A stretch of DNA of 13,781 bases from DASQWC01 sp035640475 (GTDB lineage: Bacteria > Actinomycetota > JAICYB01). The stretch lies in the NCBI GenBank assembly GCA_035640475.1, contig DASQWC010000100.1:1-13781 (forward strand), written 5' to 3'. The notes beneath the pieces are model-generated. The model ran no database searches. It was given only the letters and a program-made list of their open reading frames with translations, and was not told the origin of the DNA. The first letter of the stretch is position 1. Every line of letters begins with the position of its first letter. Position numbers and translations under genes: made by a program. Shown piece after piece: positions 6,246 to 13,050 of the stretch.

Positions 6246-6908
6246 ATGGCTTCGCCCACGCCGAGCACGACGACGTACGCGCTCCTCGGTCTTCTAGCGC
6301 TTCGGCCGTGGACGGGCTACGAGCTCACCAGACAACTCCGGCGGGGCCTGCACTACGCGTGGCCCCGCTCCGAAGCCAACGTTTACAGCGAGCAAAAGCA
6401 GCTCGTCCGCCTCGGCTGGGCCACGGTGACGAAGGAGCAGCGCGGCAAACGGACGCGCAACCGGTACGCGATCACGCCCGCCGGACGTCGCGCGCTACGG
6501 GCCTGGATGCGCACCGAGCCGGATATCCCACATCTGGAGGTCGAGGGCATCGTCCGGATGTTCTTTGGCGATCAGGGGACCGTGGACGACCTCGTCGGAT
6601 CGATCCGAGCCACCGGCGAGGGCGCCCGGGTGGCGATCGATGAGCTGTGCGACATCGTCGAGGACTATTTTGTGACCGGTGGGCCGTTCCCCGAGCGCCT
6701 CCACGTCATCGCTCTCGCCGCCGACCTCGTCACCGACCTATTCAGCCGCATCGAGGCGTTCACCGAGCAAGCGGCGTCCGAGATCGCGCGCTGGGAGACG
6801 ACAAAGGACCGGGGCATGAACGACGCCGCGCGCCGGCGATTCGAAGCGATCCTTGCTCGCGGGGGCCGTGGTCGCACCGTCTCGCATCGCCGCCGACGGA
6901 CCGGCTGA
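6246..6908 (+). CDS. PadR-family transcriptional regulator
   Basis: The 220-residue protein has the PadR winged helix at its N-terminus: TTYALLGLLALRPWTGYEL (8-26), the recognition region and wing with NVYSEQKQLVRLGW (45-58), and KRTRNRYAITPAGRRAL (68-84). The C-terminal half (about 95-190) is the helical Vir/PadR_C-type dimerisation domain, so this is the longer PadR subfamily. The ATG at 6246 was chosen because the family motif starts soon after and the upstream frame would run through the operator region; no strong ribosome site is present (GGAG at 6229-6232 is 13 nt away), so the message may be leaderless or poorly translated. It probably represses itself and the divergent DinB-cupin unit; the ligand is unknown. 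Confidence 0.92.
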   Translation: MASPTPSTTTYALLGLLALRPWTGYELTRQLRRGLHYAWPRSEANVYSEQKQLVRLGWATVTKEQRGKRTRNRYAITPAGRRALRAWMRTEPDIPHLEVEGIVRMFFGDQGTVDDLVGSIRATGEGARVAIDELCDIVEDYFVTGGPFPERLHVIALAADLVTDLFSRIEAFTEQAASEIARWETTKDRGMNDAARRRFEAILARGGRGRTVSHRRRRTG

Positions 6909-7000
6909 CTCGCGTGACACTCAAGTGCATGTTGTCGCAACCGGTCCTCCCATCCGCGCGGCATCGCTCACTGTTCGGTTTGGTGGGCGGCGGCGCGAGG

Positions 7001-7034
7001 GAGCTGGGCCGCCCGGACGCGAAAGGGGTGCGGC
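7001..7034 (+). repeat. Fragment C of the interspersed repeat (left end)
   Basis: GAGCTGGGCCGCCCGGAC then GCGAAAGGGGTGCGG matches the left end of copies A, B and D with a few differences. The right half is missing, and the carboxymuconolactone-decarboxylase gene stop codon begins 2 nt later. Same orientation and same side of a minus-strand gene as the other copies. The rest of the 127-bp convergent gap shows nothing recognisable. Confidence 0.6.
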
Positions 7035-7035
7035 G

Positions 7036-7608
7036 TCAATCGCCAAAGACTTGCTCGGCCCCCGCGGGCAGCGGCACTTCGAACGCATTCAGGACGTACG
7101 ACACGAGCGCGTAGAACCCGCACAGTTCGACGAGCTCGACGATGCCCTGATCGCCGAGCAGCCGCTGCGCGTCGTCGTACGTAGCCGCATCGATCCACGA
7201 TCCGGATGCCAGCTCCGTTGCGACCGCGTGGACGATTCGTTCGTCGTCCCGTTCGAAGTCCGGTGTGCGTCCCTCGCGGATCGCGTCGATCACCGCGTCG
7301 GACACACCCTGCTCGCGCGCCATCCGCGCGTGCGTAAACCACGCGAACTCGGCGCGATGATGCGCACCCGTCGTGATGATCGCGACCTCGATGAGCCGGA
7401 GGTCGATCGACACCTCGAAGCGCAGCGCGCGGGCGAGCGATATCAGCCGCAGACCGATGGCGGGTGCGTTGACCCAGGCGATGTCCGGTCCGGCCAGGAT
7501 GCCGTCCGCGCTGATGAAGCGCTCGTCGCGCAGCTGGGTGATGTGGTCGAACAGCTCGCGGCCGGGACCGTCGAGGGCGTCGCGATCGGGTAGCGGAAGC
7601 CGGCTCAA
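7036..7608 (-). CDS. Carboxymuconolactone decarboxylase (AhpD-like) family protein
   Basis: The 190-residue protein has the helical CMD/AhpD-like core at about 45-110, with the signature region IEVAIITTGAHHRAEFAWF (73-91) and HARMAREQGV following. There is no CxxC pair, so a thiol peroxidase-type AhpD mechanism is unlikely; the His-rich HHRAEFxWxxH form is common in Actinobacteria and is associated with decarboxylase or hydrolase-like roles that are mostly untested. The start is TTG (7606-7608): the protein aligns in style from SRLPLPD onward and no ATG or GTG is available in frame upstream before a stop. It has no Shine-Dalgarno but its TTG overlaps the stop of a 33-codon ORF (TTGA), which suggests coupled translation. 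Confidence 0.85.
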   Translation of the reverse strand: MSRLPLPDRDALDGPGRELFDHITQLRDERFISADGILAGPDIAWVNAPAIGLRLISLARALRFEVSIDLRLIEVAIITTGAHHRAEFAWFTHARMAREQGVSDAVIDAIREGRTPDFERDDERIVHAVATELASGSWIDAATYDDAQRLLGDQGIVELVELCGFYALVSYVLNAFEVPLPAGAEQVFGD

Positions 7609-7706
7609 GCGGCGAGGAGTCGGGCGACGTGTTCGCGCCGGTCCGCACCCTGGAAGTCGAGCAGGCCACGGAGAATGTCTGTCTCATTGACTACGAGCCA
7701 CGACAC
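7605..7706 (-). CDS. Small ORF coupled to CMD gene
   Basis: A 33-residue ORF can be read from a GTG at 7704-7706 to a TGA that overlaps the TTG start of the next gene. It has high GC at third positions and a sensible amphipathic composition, including LRGLLDFQGADRREHVARLL near its end. An in-frame stop lies just upstream of the GTG, so it is either a genuine small leader protein or the C-terminal remnant of a lost gene. I do not recognise it. Confidence 0.4.
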   Translation of the reverse strand: MSWLVVNETDILRGLLDFQGADRREHVARLLAA

Positions 7707-7858
7707 GAGTCCATCGTGTCATCAGCGACCGTGATGCGTCGACTAATCCGCGGCCAATCCGAATCCAACTCCCCCTTCACGGCTGGGACGTTGTCATCGC
7801 CGCCGAAGGCGACTGCTCCCTTGTACGACTGCGAGTCCTCGATGACACTGAACTCGGC

Positions 7859-9405
7859 ATGGGCGTGGAAACGGGCGCGGGTGGTCGAGATGTCGTTCGC
7901 CGCCTGGCGTGGCGCGTGTGGACGCGCGTGGTCACGGCCAACGCCATCGGTGGCGTCGCCGTCGGCCTGATCATCTGGATCTACGTCAATATCCTGCCGG
8001 GTGGCTTGTCCCCGCAGCGCCGGCTGTGGTCCATCGTGATCTCGGGACCGGCACGTTCACCGTCCTCGTGACCGCCGCCCTGCCGCTCACGCGGCTCATC
8101 GCCGTACGTTCCGGCCGGTGGCTGGTGGACGCACGGTCGCCGGACCCCGGCGAGCTCGAGCGGTTCTCGAGCCTTCCACGTGTTGCCGGTGCGCTCTCGG
8201 CCGCCTCGTGGACGTTCGCCGGCCCGTTCGTGTTCTTCCTCTTCAACGGTCCGGCCGGCTACAAGATCGGAACCGGCGGCGCCCGCCAGGTCGTCGCTGT
8301 GTTCATGGGCTTGGCATATGGGGCGTTGATCGGCAGCCTGCTCACGTACTTGCTGTCCGAGCGCGAGCTCCGACCGATCCTCTCATCGGCGCTGGGAACG
8401 CAACCGGAACGCTGGCCGCCGTCGATGGGCGTGGGCGCACGACTGATCCTCGTATGGCTCGCCGTCGCCGGGGCACCGCTCATCATCCTCGGCTATTACT
8501 CGTACGGACTGCCCCTCTTCCTTCCGCCGGCCGATCGGTCGCCCATCATCGTCCAGATCGGGCTCGCGTTGATGACCTCCTGCCTGCTGACCTTCGTCAT
8601 CGGTCTCAGCGTCTTCACCTTCGCCGGGCGAGCGATCACCGCGCCGATCGGTCGGGTACGCGAAGGTCTACGCAGAGTTGCGCAGGGCGACCTGGTCGTC
8701 GAAGTCGAGGTCGGGGAGGTTGGCGAGATCGGACTCCTCCAGGCAGGGTTCAACCAGATGGTGAGGGCCATGCGGGAACGTGAGCACGTACGCGACGTCT
8801 TCGGCCGCCACGTCGGAACGGAAATCGCCACCCGCGCGCTCGAGACCGACTCCGGGCTCGGCGGCGAGCGATGCGAGGTCACGGCGCTCTTTGTTGACGT
8901 CATCGGGTCCACTCAGCTCGCCGAGTCGACGGATCCCACCGGCGTCGTGTCGATCCTGAACGACTTCTTCGATGCGGTCGTTCGCACCGTCGCCGGCGAA
9001 GGAGGGATCGTCAACAAGTTCCAGGGCGATGGCGCGCTTTGTGTCTTCGGTGCGCCAGTCACTCAGGCCGACCACGCCGACCGAGCGTTACGCGCGGCTC
9101 GAGCGCTCACAGAGGCGTTGTCCGTTCTCGACGGGATAGCGACGGTAATCGGAGTGTCGTCAGGTGAAGTCGTCGCGGGAAACGTCGGCGCCTTGAATCG
9201 CTACGAGTTCACAGTCATCGGCGACCCGGTGAACGAGGCGTCTCGCTTATGCGACGAAGCCAAGGCGCATCCCGGTCACGTTCTGGCAAGCGGAACCACG
9301 ATCAGCCGAGCATCTGACGAGCGAAGCTGCTGGAAGCCAGTGGGGTCGATCACGGTCCGAGGCCGAAGCAAACCGACCGAGCTCTTCGAACCATCAGCAT
9401 CATGA
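7859..9405 (+). CDS. Membrane adenylate cyclase (HAMP + class III catalytic domain), frameshifted
   Basis: Two frames join to one protein of about 515 residues. The first (7859 to about 8042) gives the N-terminus and TM1; the second (from about 8041) carries more membrane helices, a HAMP linker (codons about 8620-8780) and a C-terminal class III cyclase domain. All six catalytic residues are present: metal Asp codons at 8896 (LFVDVIGS) and 9028, Lys at 9016 (VNKFQGDG), adenine-selecting Asp at 9223 (VIGDPVNEASRL), Asn at 9232 and Arg at 9244. The layout matches the six-helix HAMP cyclases of mycobacteria (Rv1318c/Rv3645 type), predicting membrane-linked cAMP synthesis. The frame change fits one missing base near 8040-8048; the first frame stops at 8071. 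The ATG at 7859 lacks a ribosome site, and the frame is open back to 7691 without a better start. Confidence 0.85.
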
Positions 9406-9426
9406 ACGTGTTGATTCTCCCGGCAC

Positions 9427-10032
9427 TCACGGACAGCGTCCGCCGGTGTGCTCATAGATCGCCTTCACTGCGGCGCGCAGTCGATCAATGTACGCCGGCT
9501 CGCTTCCGAGGTACATCACACAGCGTCCCTGTAACCATTGGATATCCGCGGTTCTGGACCCGCCCGGCTTGACGTAGGTCCAGCCGAACGCGGTCGGCAC
9601 ATCCGGCACGTCGAATCGCTCGAAGTTCTCAATCTCGGGAGGGGCCTCCTTCTCCTTGTTGTTCCTCAAGTACTCGAGCTCGCGTGCGGCGCCGGCCTGT
9701 GTCGCGAACAGGGTGAGGTTGGAAACGCCAGCTTCGCCCTCCGGATCGCCAATCATCTGCGCCGTGAAGGCCTCGAATCCGTGCTCTCGCAGCCGCTGTT
9801 CCTGGGCCTGGTCGAGATCGTCCGATTCGACGAAGGCACTCAAGTCCGACACGAGATCCGGCTCGCCGCGGAGCGGGAAACCCGGCATCTCGTCGGCCCG
9901 GATGAGAAACCGATGCAGGTCCGCAGTCTCTTGCGCCGACCCCGTCGTGGCAGATTCGCCGCAGGCCGACGCGACCAACGCAAGTACGCCTACGGCGACG
10001 ATCAGGGGTCGGGCCAGCGGTTTGCAGCGCAT
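9427..10032 (-). CDS. Predicted secreted lipoprotein, function unknown
   Basis: The 201-residue protein starts at ATG 10030-10032 with AGGAGG about 7 nt upstream. A basic N-terminus, hydrophobic stretch (9-21) and lipobox-like VASAC with Cys24 indicate lipidation and attachment to the outer face of the membrane. The mature part is hydrophilic and slightly acidic, with a Glu/Lys-rich segment (about 120-140) and two further Cys near the C-terminus (in QGRCVMYLG and GGRCP) that may form a disulfide. I recognise no catalytic motif or named family. The gene is convergent with the adenylate cyclase, with only 21 bp between them and no obvious terminator hairpin. Confidence 0.8.
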   Translation of the reverse strand: MRCKPLARPLIVAVGVLALVASACGESATTGSAQETADLHRFLIRADEMPGFPLRGEPDLVSDLSAFVESDDLDQAQEQRLREHGFEAFTAQMIGDPEGEAGVSNLTLFATQAGAARELEYLRNNKEKEAPPEIENFERFDVPDVPTAFGWTYVKPGGSRTADIQWLQGRCVMYLGSEPAYIDRLRAAVKAIYEHTGGRCP

Positions 10033-10035
10033 GGA

Positions 10036-10407
10036 ATGTCCTCCTGCGGTTCGTCCCGGGCCGGCGACTTGGTGCGGGCGCCGATCACGGTCGCGGTCCT
10101 CGGAGTGACGCTCGTCCTCGGCTTCGAGCAGATTCTAACGCTCGGAAGATCCCGTCCCCGATACCGACGGCTGGTCCATCGGCATGCTTCCGGATGCCGG
10201 CGACCGCTACATGATCACCGGCGGCGATGCCAAGAGGATGGAGGCTACTTCGCCGGCGGCGTCGCGGCCGAGATCGAGGCCGTGCACATCGGGGCCGCCT
10301 GGCGCAATGCGTCCGGTAGTACCGTCTCCCTGATCGCCGCGCGAAGAAAGGGAGGCAGTAATGGCGGATCCGCTGGAGTTGGCTCAGAAACACGACGACG
10401 CCTATAA
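10036..10407 (+). pseudogene. Frame-broken small membrane-anchored protein gene
   Basis: Coding character switches frames twice. The first frame, from ATG 10036 or GTG 10072, gives a membrane-anchor-like start APITVAVLGVTLVLGFEQIL. From about 10140 the signal moves +1 (DTDGWSIGMLPDAGDRYMI), with strong GC at third positions while the original frame turns poor. Near 10235 it returns to the first frame (GYFAGGVAAEIEAVHIGAAW) and runs to a stop at 10405-10407, overlapping the SnoaL-like gene. Two compensating indels in one small gene would explain this, whether from real decay or sequencing error. It is divergent from the lipoprotein gene. I do not recognise the family. Confidence 0.45.
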
Positions 10408-10774
10408 CGCGAAGGATGCCGAGGGTCGCCGGGCCATCGAGCATCCCGAGATCGAATTCACCATGCCCGGCATGAGCCTGCGCGGTCACGACCAAGTGAT
10501 GGAGGTCGTGAAGGTGTTCTGGGAGGCACTCCCCGACGGCAAGATCGTCACAGAGAATCAGTACGTATCTGGAGATGTCGTCGTCGCGGAAGGAGCCGTG
10601 CAAGGGACGCACACCGGTCCCTTCCGGGCTCCCACCGGCGAGATCCCGCCAAGCGGCAACGAGGTGAGGTTGCGGTTCGCCACCGTGAAGGAGTTCAAGG
10701 ACGACAAGCTCGTCAGTGAGCGCCTCTACTTCGACCAGCTCGACTTCCTGCAGCAGATCGGCGCGATGCCGTAA
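10361..10774 (+). CDS. SnoaL-like / NTF2-fold protein
   Basis: The 137-residue protein has the compact alpha+beta shape of the SnoaL-like polyketide cyclase/ester cyclase family: an N-terminal helix with HDDAYNAKDAEG (11-22), a strand with EIEFTMPGMSLRGHD (30-44), and C-terminal strands with VKEFKDDKLVSERLYFDQLD (108-127) followed by LQQIGA. ATG 10361 has GGAGG at 10351-10355. Members include cyclases, isomerases, and small-ligand binding proteins, so the name does not prove cyclase activity. No polyketide genes are nearby. The broken small gene upstream overlaps its start; co-transcription is possible. Confidence 0.85.
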   Translation: MADPLELAQKHDDAYNAKDAEGRRAIEHPEIEFTMPGMSLRGHDQVMEVVKVFWEALPDGKIVTENQYVSGDVVVAEGAVQGTHTGPFRAPTGEIPPSGNEVRLRFATVKEFKDDKLVSERLYFDQLDFLQQIGAMP

Positions 10775-10780
10775 GCCAAG

Positions 10781-10798
10781 CCGACCTGTTTCGGTCGG
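10781..10798 (+). terminator. Possible terminator hairpin after SnoaL-like gene
   Basis: CCGACC (10781-10786) pairs with GGTCGG (10793-10798) around a TGTTTC loop, starting 7 nt after the stop codon. There is no T-run, so it is only a candidate. Confidence 0.45.
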
Positions 10799-11046
10799 GA
10801 TTCGCGCTAGTGAGTGTGCGTCGTGCGCGACTGCGGAAGATCGAGAGTCCGCTGGGTCCGACGGCAGCAGCAACTACGAGCGACACGATGCCCAGTGTGA
10901 TCTGTACCTGGAACAGTCTCTTGCTCACCGAAAACCTTCGCTGACTTTGGCGTCAAAGTTGACATCAAGACCTTGTCGCGCGGTGCAGACCCTGTCGACA
11001 CTGAGGCCTTTCGCCTGGTCAGGTTGGTACGGGCTCACGCTCGACT
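10799..11046. other. Non-coding stretch
   Basis: I see no convincing gene here. The only notable parts are a GCCTGGTCAGG at about 11013, like the right arm of the interspersed repeat, and an imperfect dyad GTCAA-AG-TTGAC at about 10952-10963. A hydrophobic minus-strand ORF that runs back into the SnoaL-like gene was judged unconvincing. Confidence 0.4.
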
Positions 11047-11183
11047 GAGCTGGGCCGCCCGGACTCGAAAGAGGTCCTAGGCGGCACTCCCTCCCTTCGA
11101 GTACCAATACATGCACGCCGTTTGAGTGTCGCAAGATTTCAGCAGCCTGGCCAGGACAAACGCACGTAGTGCCCATAGTGCCC
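11047..11183 (+). repeat. Interspersed intergenic repeat, copy D
   Basis: The left end GAGCTGGGCCGCCCGGACTC plus GAAAGAGGTC corresponds to 809 and 2684; the right end CAGCCTGGCCAGGACAAACG followed by TAGTGCCCATAGTGCCC (11167-11183) corresponds to 2782-2824. The middle shares short blocks with copy A (CATGCACG, TTTGAGTG). It lies between the convergent SnoaL-like and DUF4386 genes and ends 41 nt from the DUF4386 stop. Same orientation as copies A and B. Confidence 0.8.
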
Positions 11184-11224
11184 GTCACCCGCACTCACTC
11201 CGGTCCCGACGAGATCTGTCCTGA

Positions 11225-11929
11225 TCAGACCGCGGTCTCCGTGATCGGGACCGGCCTGAATCCCTTCGCTGTTGCGTAGATGCCGAGCGACGCCTCCCAA
11301 ACGATCTCAGGCGCCGCGAGCAGGAACGCGGGACCGGACATGTTCTCGTACACCCCGAAGAGGATGAGAACGAAGGAAAGGATCAACATCGGCCCCCCGA
11401 TGAGCCCCAGCGTCGCCATCCCACGAGGGACGAGGCCCGACCGATACATCAGATAGCCGAGCATCAGCCCGTTGCCGAAACCGACGACGAGTCCGGGGCC
11501 GAACAGGAACGCCCGCTCGTACGTGGCGACTAGCGAGTTTCCCTGAGTCGCGAGCGCGCTGGCGTCGCCACCCGTCGCTCCGACCAACGCATCAGCCACG
11601 CTCACCACCGAGATGATGCTGATCAGACCGATCGCGATGAACGCCGACTCCATGATCCGTGCCGTGACGTATCCGAGCGCGACGCGTTCGCTCACTCGCC
11701 GAGCGATTGGGTAGAGGACTACTGCGGTAGCGATGTTCGTGGCGATGACACCGAACTCCAGGATCGATCCGAGATACATGCTGGTTTCGGAGAGAGCACC
11801 CGGAATGAAGCGCACGTCGTCCGCGGAAGCCCCGAGCCCGTTGACGAAAAGGAGTCGGGCGGGAATTGAAGTGACGAAGGTGCCGATAAAGAACAACCCG
11901 AACAGCCGCCCAGTCTTCTTAACGTCCAA
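11225..11929 (-). CDS. DUF4386 family membrane protein
   Basis: The 234-residue protein has about six membrane segments: helices near 8-30, 47-72, 85-108, 138-160, 172-195 and 200-220. It shows family hallmarks such as GYVTARIMESAFIAIGL (85-101), SGLVPRGMATLGLIGGP around 163-179 and the terminal PEIVWEASLGIYATAKGF. DUF4386 proteins are uncharacterised integral membrane proteins, common in Actinobacteria and Bacteroidetes. The start is TTG at 11927-11929, made convincing by AAAGGAGG at 11935-11942 with a 5-nt spacer. It lies 58 bp after the gene upstream on the same strand, so it could be the last gene of that operon or have its own promoter. Confidence 0.88.
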   Translation of the reverse strand: MDVKKTGRLFGLFFIGTFVTSIPARLLFVNGLGASADDVRFIPGALSETSMYLGSILEFGVIATNIATAVVLYPIARRVSERVALGYVTARIMESAFIAIGLISIISVVSVADALVGATGGDASALATQGNSLVATYERAFLFGPGLVVGFGNGLMLGYLMYRSGLVPRGMATLGLIGGPMLILSFVLILFGVYENMSGPAFLLAAPEIVWEASLGIYATAKGFRPVPITETAV

Positions 11930-11934
11930 GGAGC

Positions 11935-11942
11935 CCTCCTTT
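11935..11942 (-). promoter_or_regulatory. Ribosome binding site that fixes a TTG start
   Basis: On the minus strand AAAGGAGG stands 5 nt before TTG (11927-11929). No ATG or GTG lies in frame between them, so this strong site decides the DUF4386 start. Confidence 0.75.
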
Positions 11943-11987
11943 CGTCCCCTATTCGGAGGCGCGAAATTGACTATGTAGCCGGACGCG

Positions 11988-12608
11988 TTACCGATGCAAA
12001 GGAGGTTCGGATTCGGACTCGTATCTTCGGTTCACTCGGCTCGAAGTCGCAGCCACGATGCCCGCTTCCCATCCCGGCGCTCGGCCACCGAGTGGCGGTA
12101 CAAGGTCGTTGGTCTCGACCCCGGCACATGCGAGCAGCCACGATACAAGTGAGTTCGAGTTCCACATGTCACCCATACCTAGTTGGTCGCGACCCCACGT
12201 AAATGCAGGGAATTTCGGAACGAGATCGAGGATGGATCGGGCCACGTCCGGATCGCCGCTCACGTGGACGGGTCGGCCTACCTCGGCGGCCAGATCTGGG
12301 ATCGAACCGCCCGGCCAACAGCGGACCTCGTATCGGAAAAGCCGCGACCGTCCGAGGAACCGCGCACCGACAGGTCCCTCCGATACAACGCCTCGGCCCC
12401 CGCTCTTGGTCCACACCGGTGCCATCTCGATGACGGCAGTTGCGCCGTCCACCGTCACATCGAGCGCGGAGTGGAACAGCGCACAGCGCGGCCGGCGAGC
12501 TCGTGTCGCTGCTATCGCCTCGTAGACGCGGCCGCTGAACCGCACGACGGCCCCGCCTGCTCCGGCGCCCAGAGGGATCCAGTGCAGAACCACGCCATCG
12601 ACGGTCAC
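11988..12608 (-). CDS. Conserved hypothetical protein
   Basis: The 206-residue protein starts at GTG 12606-12608, which overlaps the TGA of the preceding membrane ORF (GTGA). The frame is open further upstream, but there it reads as a shadow of that ORF. Conserved-looking blocks are ALFHSALDVTVDG (43-55), IEMAPVW (60-66), GVVSEGPVGARFLGRSRLF (73-91), RYEVRCW (92-98) and WGRDQLGMGDMWNSNSLVSW (138-157). The pattern is familiar to me from unannotated actinobacterial proteins, but I cannot name a function. The early His46 block and late Asn/Ser-rich NSNSLVSWLL faintly recall permuted papain-like folds, yet the expected Cys is absent, so this is only a thought. Fourth gene of a coupled minus-strand unit. 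Confidence 0.75.
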   Translation of the reverse strand: MTVDGVVLHWIPLGAGAGGAVVRFSGRVYEAIAATRARRPRCALFHSALDVTVDGATAVIEMAPVWTKSGGRGVVSEGPVGARFLGRSRLFRYEVRCWPGGSIPDLAAEVGRPVHVSGDPDVARSILDLVPKFPAFTWGRDQLGMGDMWNSNSLVSWLLACAGVETNDLVPPLGGRAPGWEAGIVAATSSRVNRRYESESEPPLHR

Positions 12609-12739
12609 GGGTTCGGGCTGTCGATCGCGGCAAGGTACCTCACCAAGAAGGCCACTTGGACCAAGGTGAGCGCTGAAACCCCTGCAGCAACGGGCATCGA
12701 TGCCGCCTCGCCGCGGCCGCGGAGAACGAACATGCTCAC
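12605..12739 (-). CDS. Small membrane ORF, possibly N-terminally truncated by a frameshift
   Basis: A 44-codon ORF starts at GTG 12737-12739, overlapping the DUF5661 stop (GTGA), and ends in a TGA that overlaps the next gene's GTG start. It includes a membrane helix (SALTLVQVAFLVRYL). The same frame stays hydrophobic upstream to about 12800, where ARTVLGCFIFLGIGIVV would make a first membrane helix, but no start codon exists there. Either the short ORF is real, or the true gene is longer (two helices) and its start or its join to DUF5661 is lost to a frame error. Not a recognised family. Confidence 0.5.
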   Translation of the reverse strand: MSMFVLRGRGEAASMPVAAGVSALTLVQVAFLVRYLAAIDSPNP

Positions 12740-13050
12740 AACGATCCCGATGCCGAGGAAGATGAAACATCCGAGGACGGTCCGGGCGACACGAAGCCCA
12801 CTCGCTGCGCTTGAGGAGTAGTGCGCCGACGAGTATCGCGCACGAACTCTTTGAGGTGCGCGAGCGCGATCCTGCCAGTGAGAACCGGGTCGTCACCCGT
12901 GACATCTGTCTGCGGGTCGAGTGCGCCGTGCTCGAGCTCAACGCTCAAGCCCCTGCGGAACTCGTCGAGCGACACTGCCGTCCAGTCAATGCCGATCTCT
13001 TCGCCGATCGACCGAGCCTCGGCGGTCGTGAACTCCCGACGCGTGGTCAT
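12736..13050 (-). CDS. DUF5661 family protein
   Basis: The 104-residue protein carries the DUF5661 signature: FTTAEARSIGEEIGIDW (7-23), the FRRGLSVELEHGALDPQTDV block (31-50), and DDPVLTGRIALAHLKEF (53-69). The family is small, cytosolic and uncharacterised. The last 20 residues are Ser-rich (SSDVSSSSASGS) and look like an out-of-frame reading of a hydrophobic segment present in another frame, so the natural C-terminus may differ. The ATG (13048-13050) overlaps the DUF4389 stop as ATGA, indicating translational coupling in one operon. Confidence 0.8.
   Translation of the reverse strand: MTTRREFTTAEARSIGEEIGIDWTAVSLDEFRRGLSVELEHGALDPQTDVTGDDPVLTGRIALAHLKEFVRDTRRRTTPQAQRVGFVSPGPSSDVSSSSASGSL

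Noticed and set aside
7691..7858. Open frame upstream of the adenylate cyclase ATG, reading a plausible peptide (LPLHGWDVVIAAEG)
   Set aside because: It has no ATG, GTG or TTG start, codon bias is weaker than in the cyclase, and known cyclases of this type start close to the first membrane helix.
9538..10035. Plus-strand ORF opposite the lipoprotein gene
   Set aside because: Antisense shadow; only its last part after about 10036 has independent coding character, described as the frame-broken gene.
10713..10928. Minus-strand ORF with an N-terminal hydrophobic helix (SKRLFQVQITLGIVSLVV)
   Set aside because: It has poor GC at third positions, no ribosome site, contains the hairpin at 10781-10798 and ends antisense inside the SnoaL-like gene. 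Chance or decayed remnant is more likely.
809..11183. Integron-type cassette array with attC sites
   Set aside because: The arms are not complementary to each other as attC ends are, no integrase gene is visible, and genes lie on both strands.
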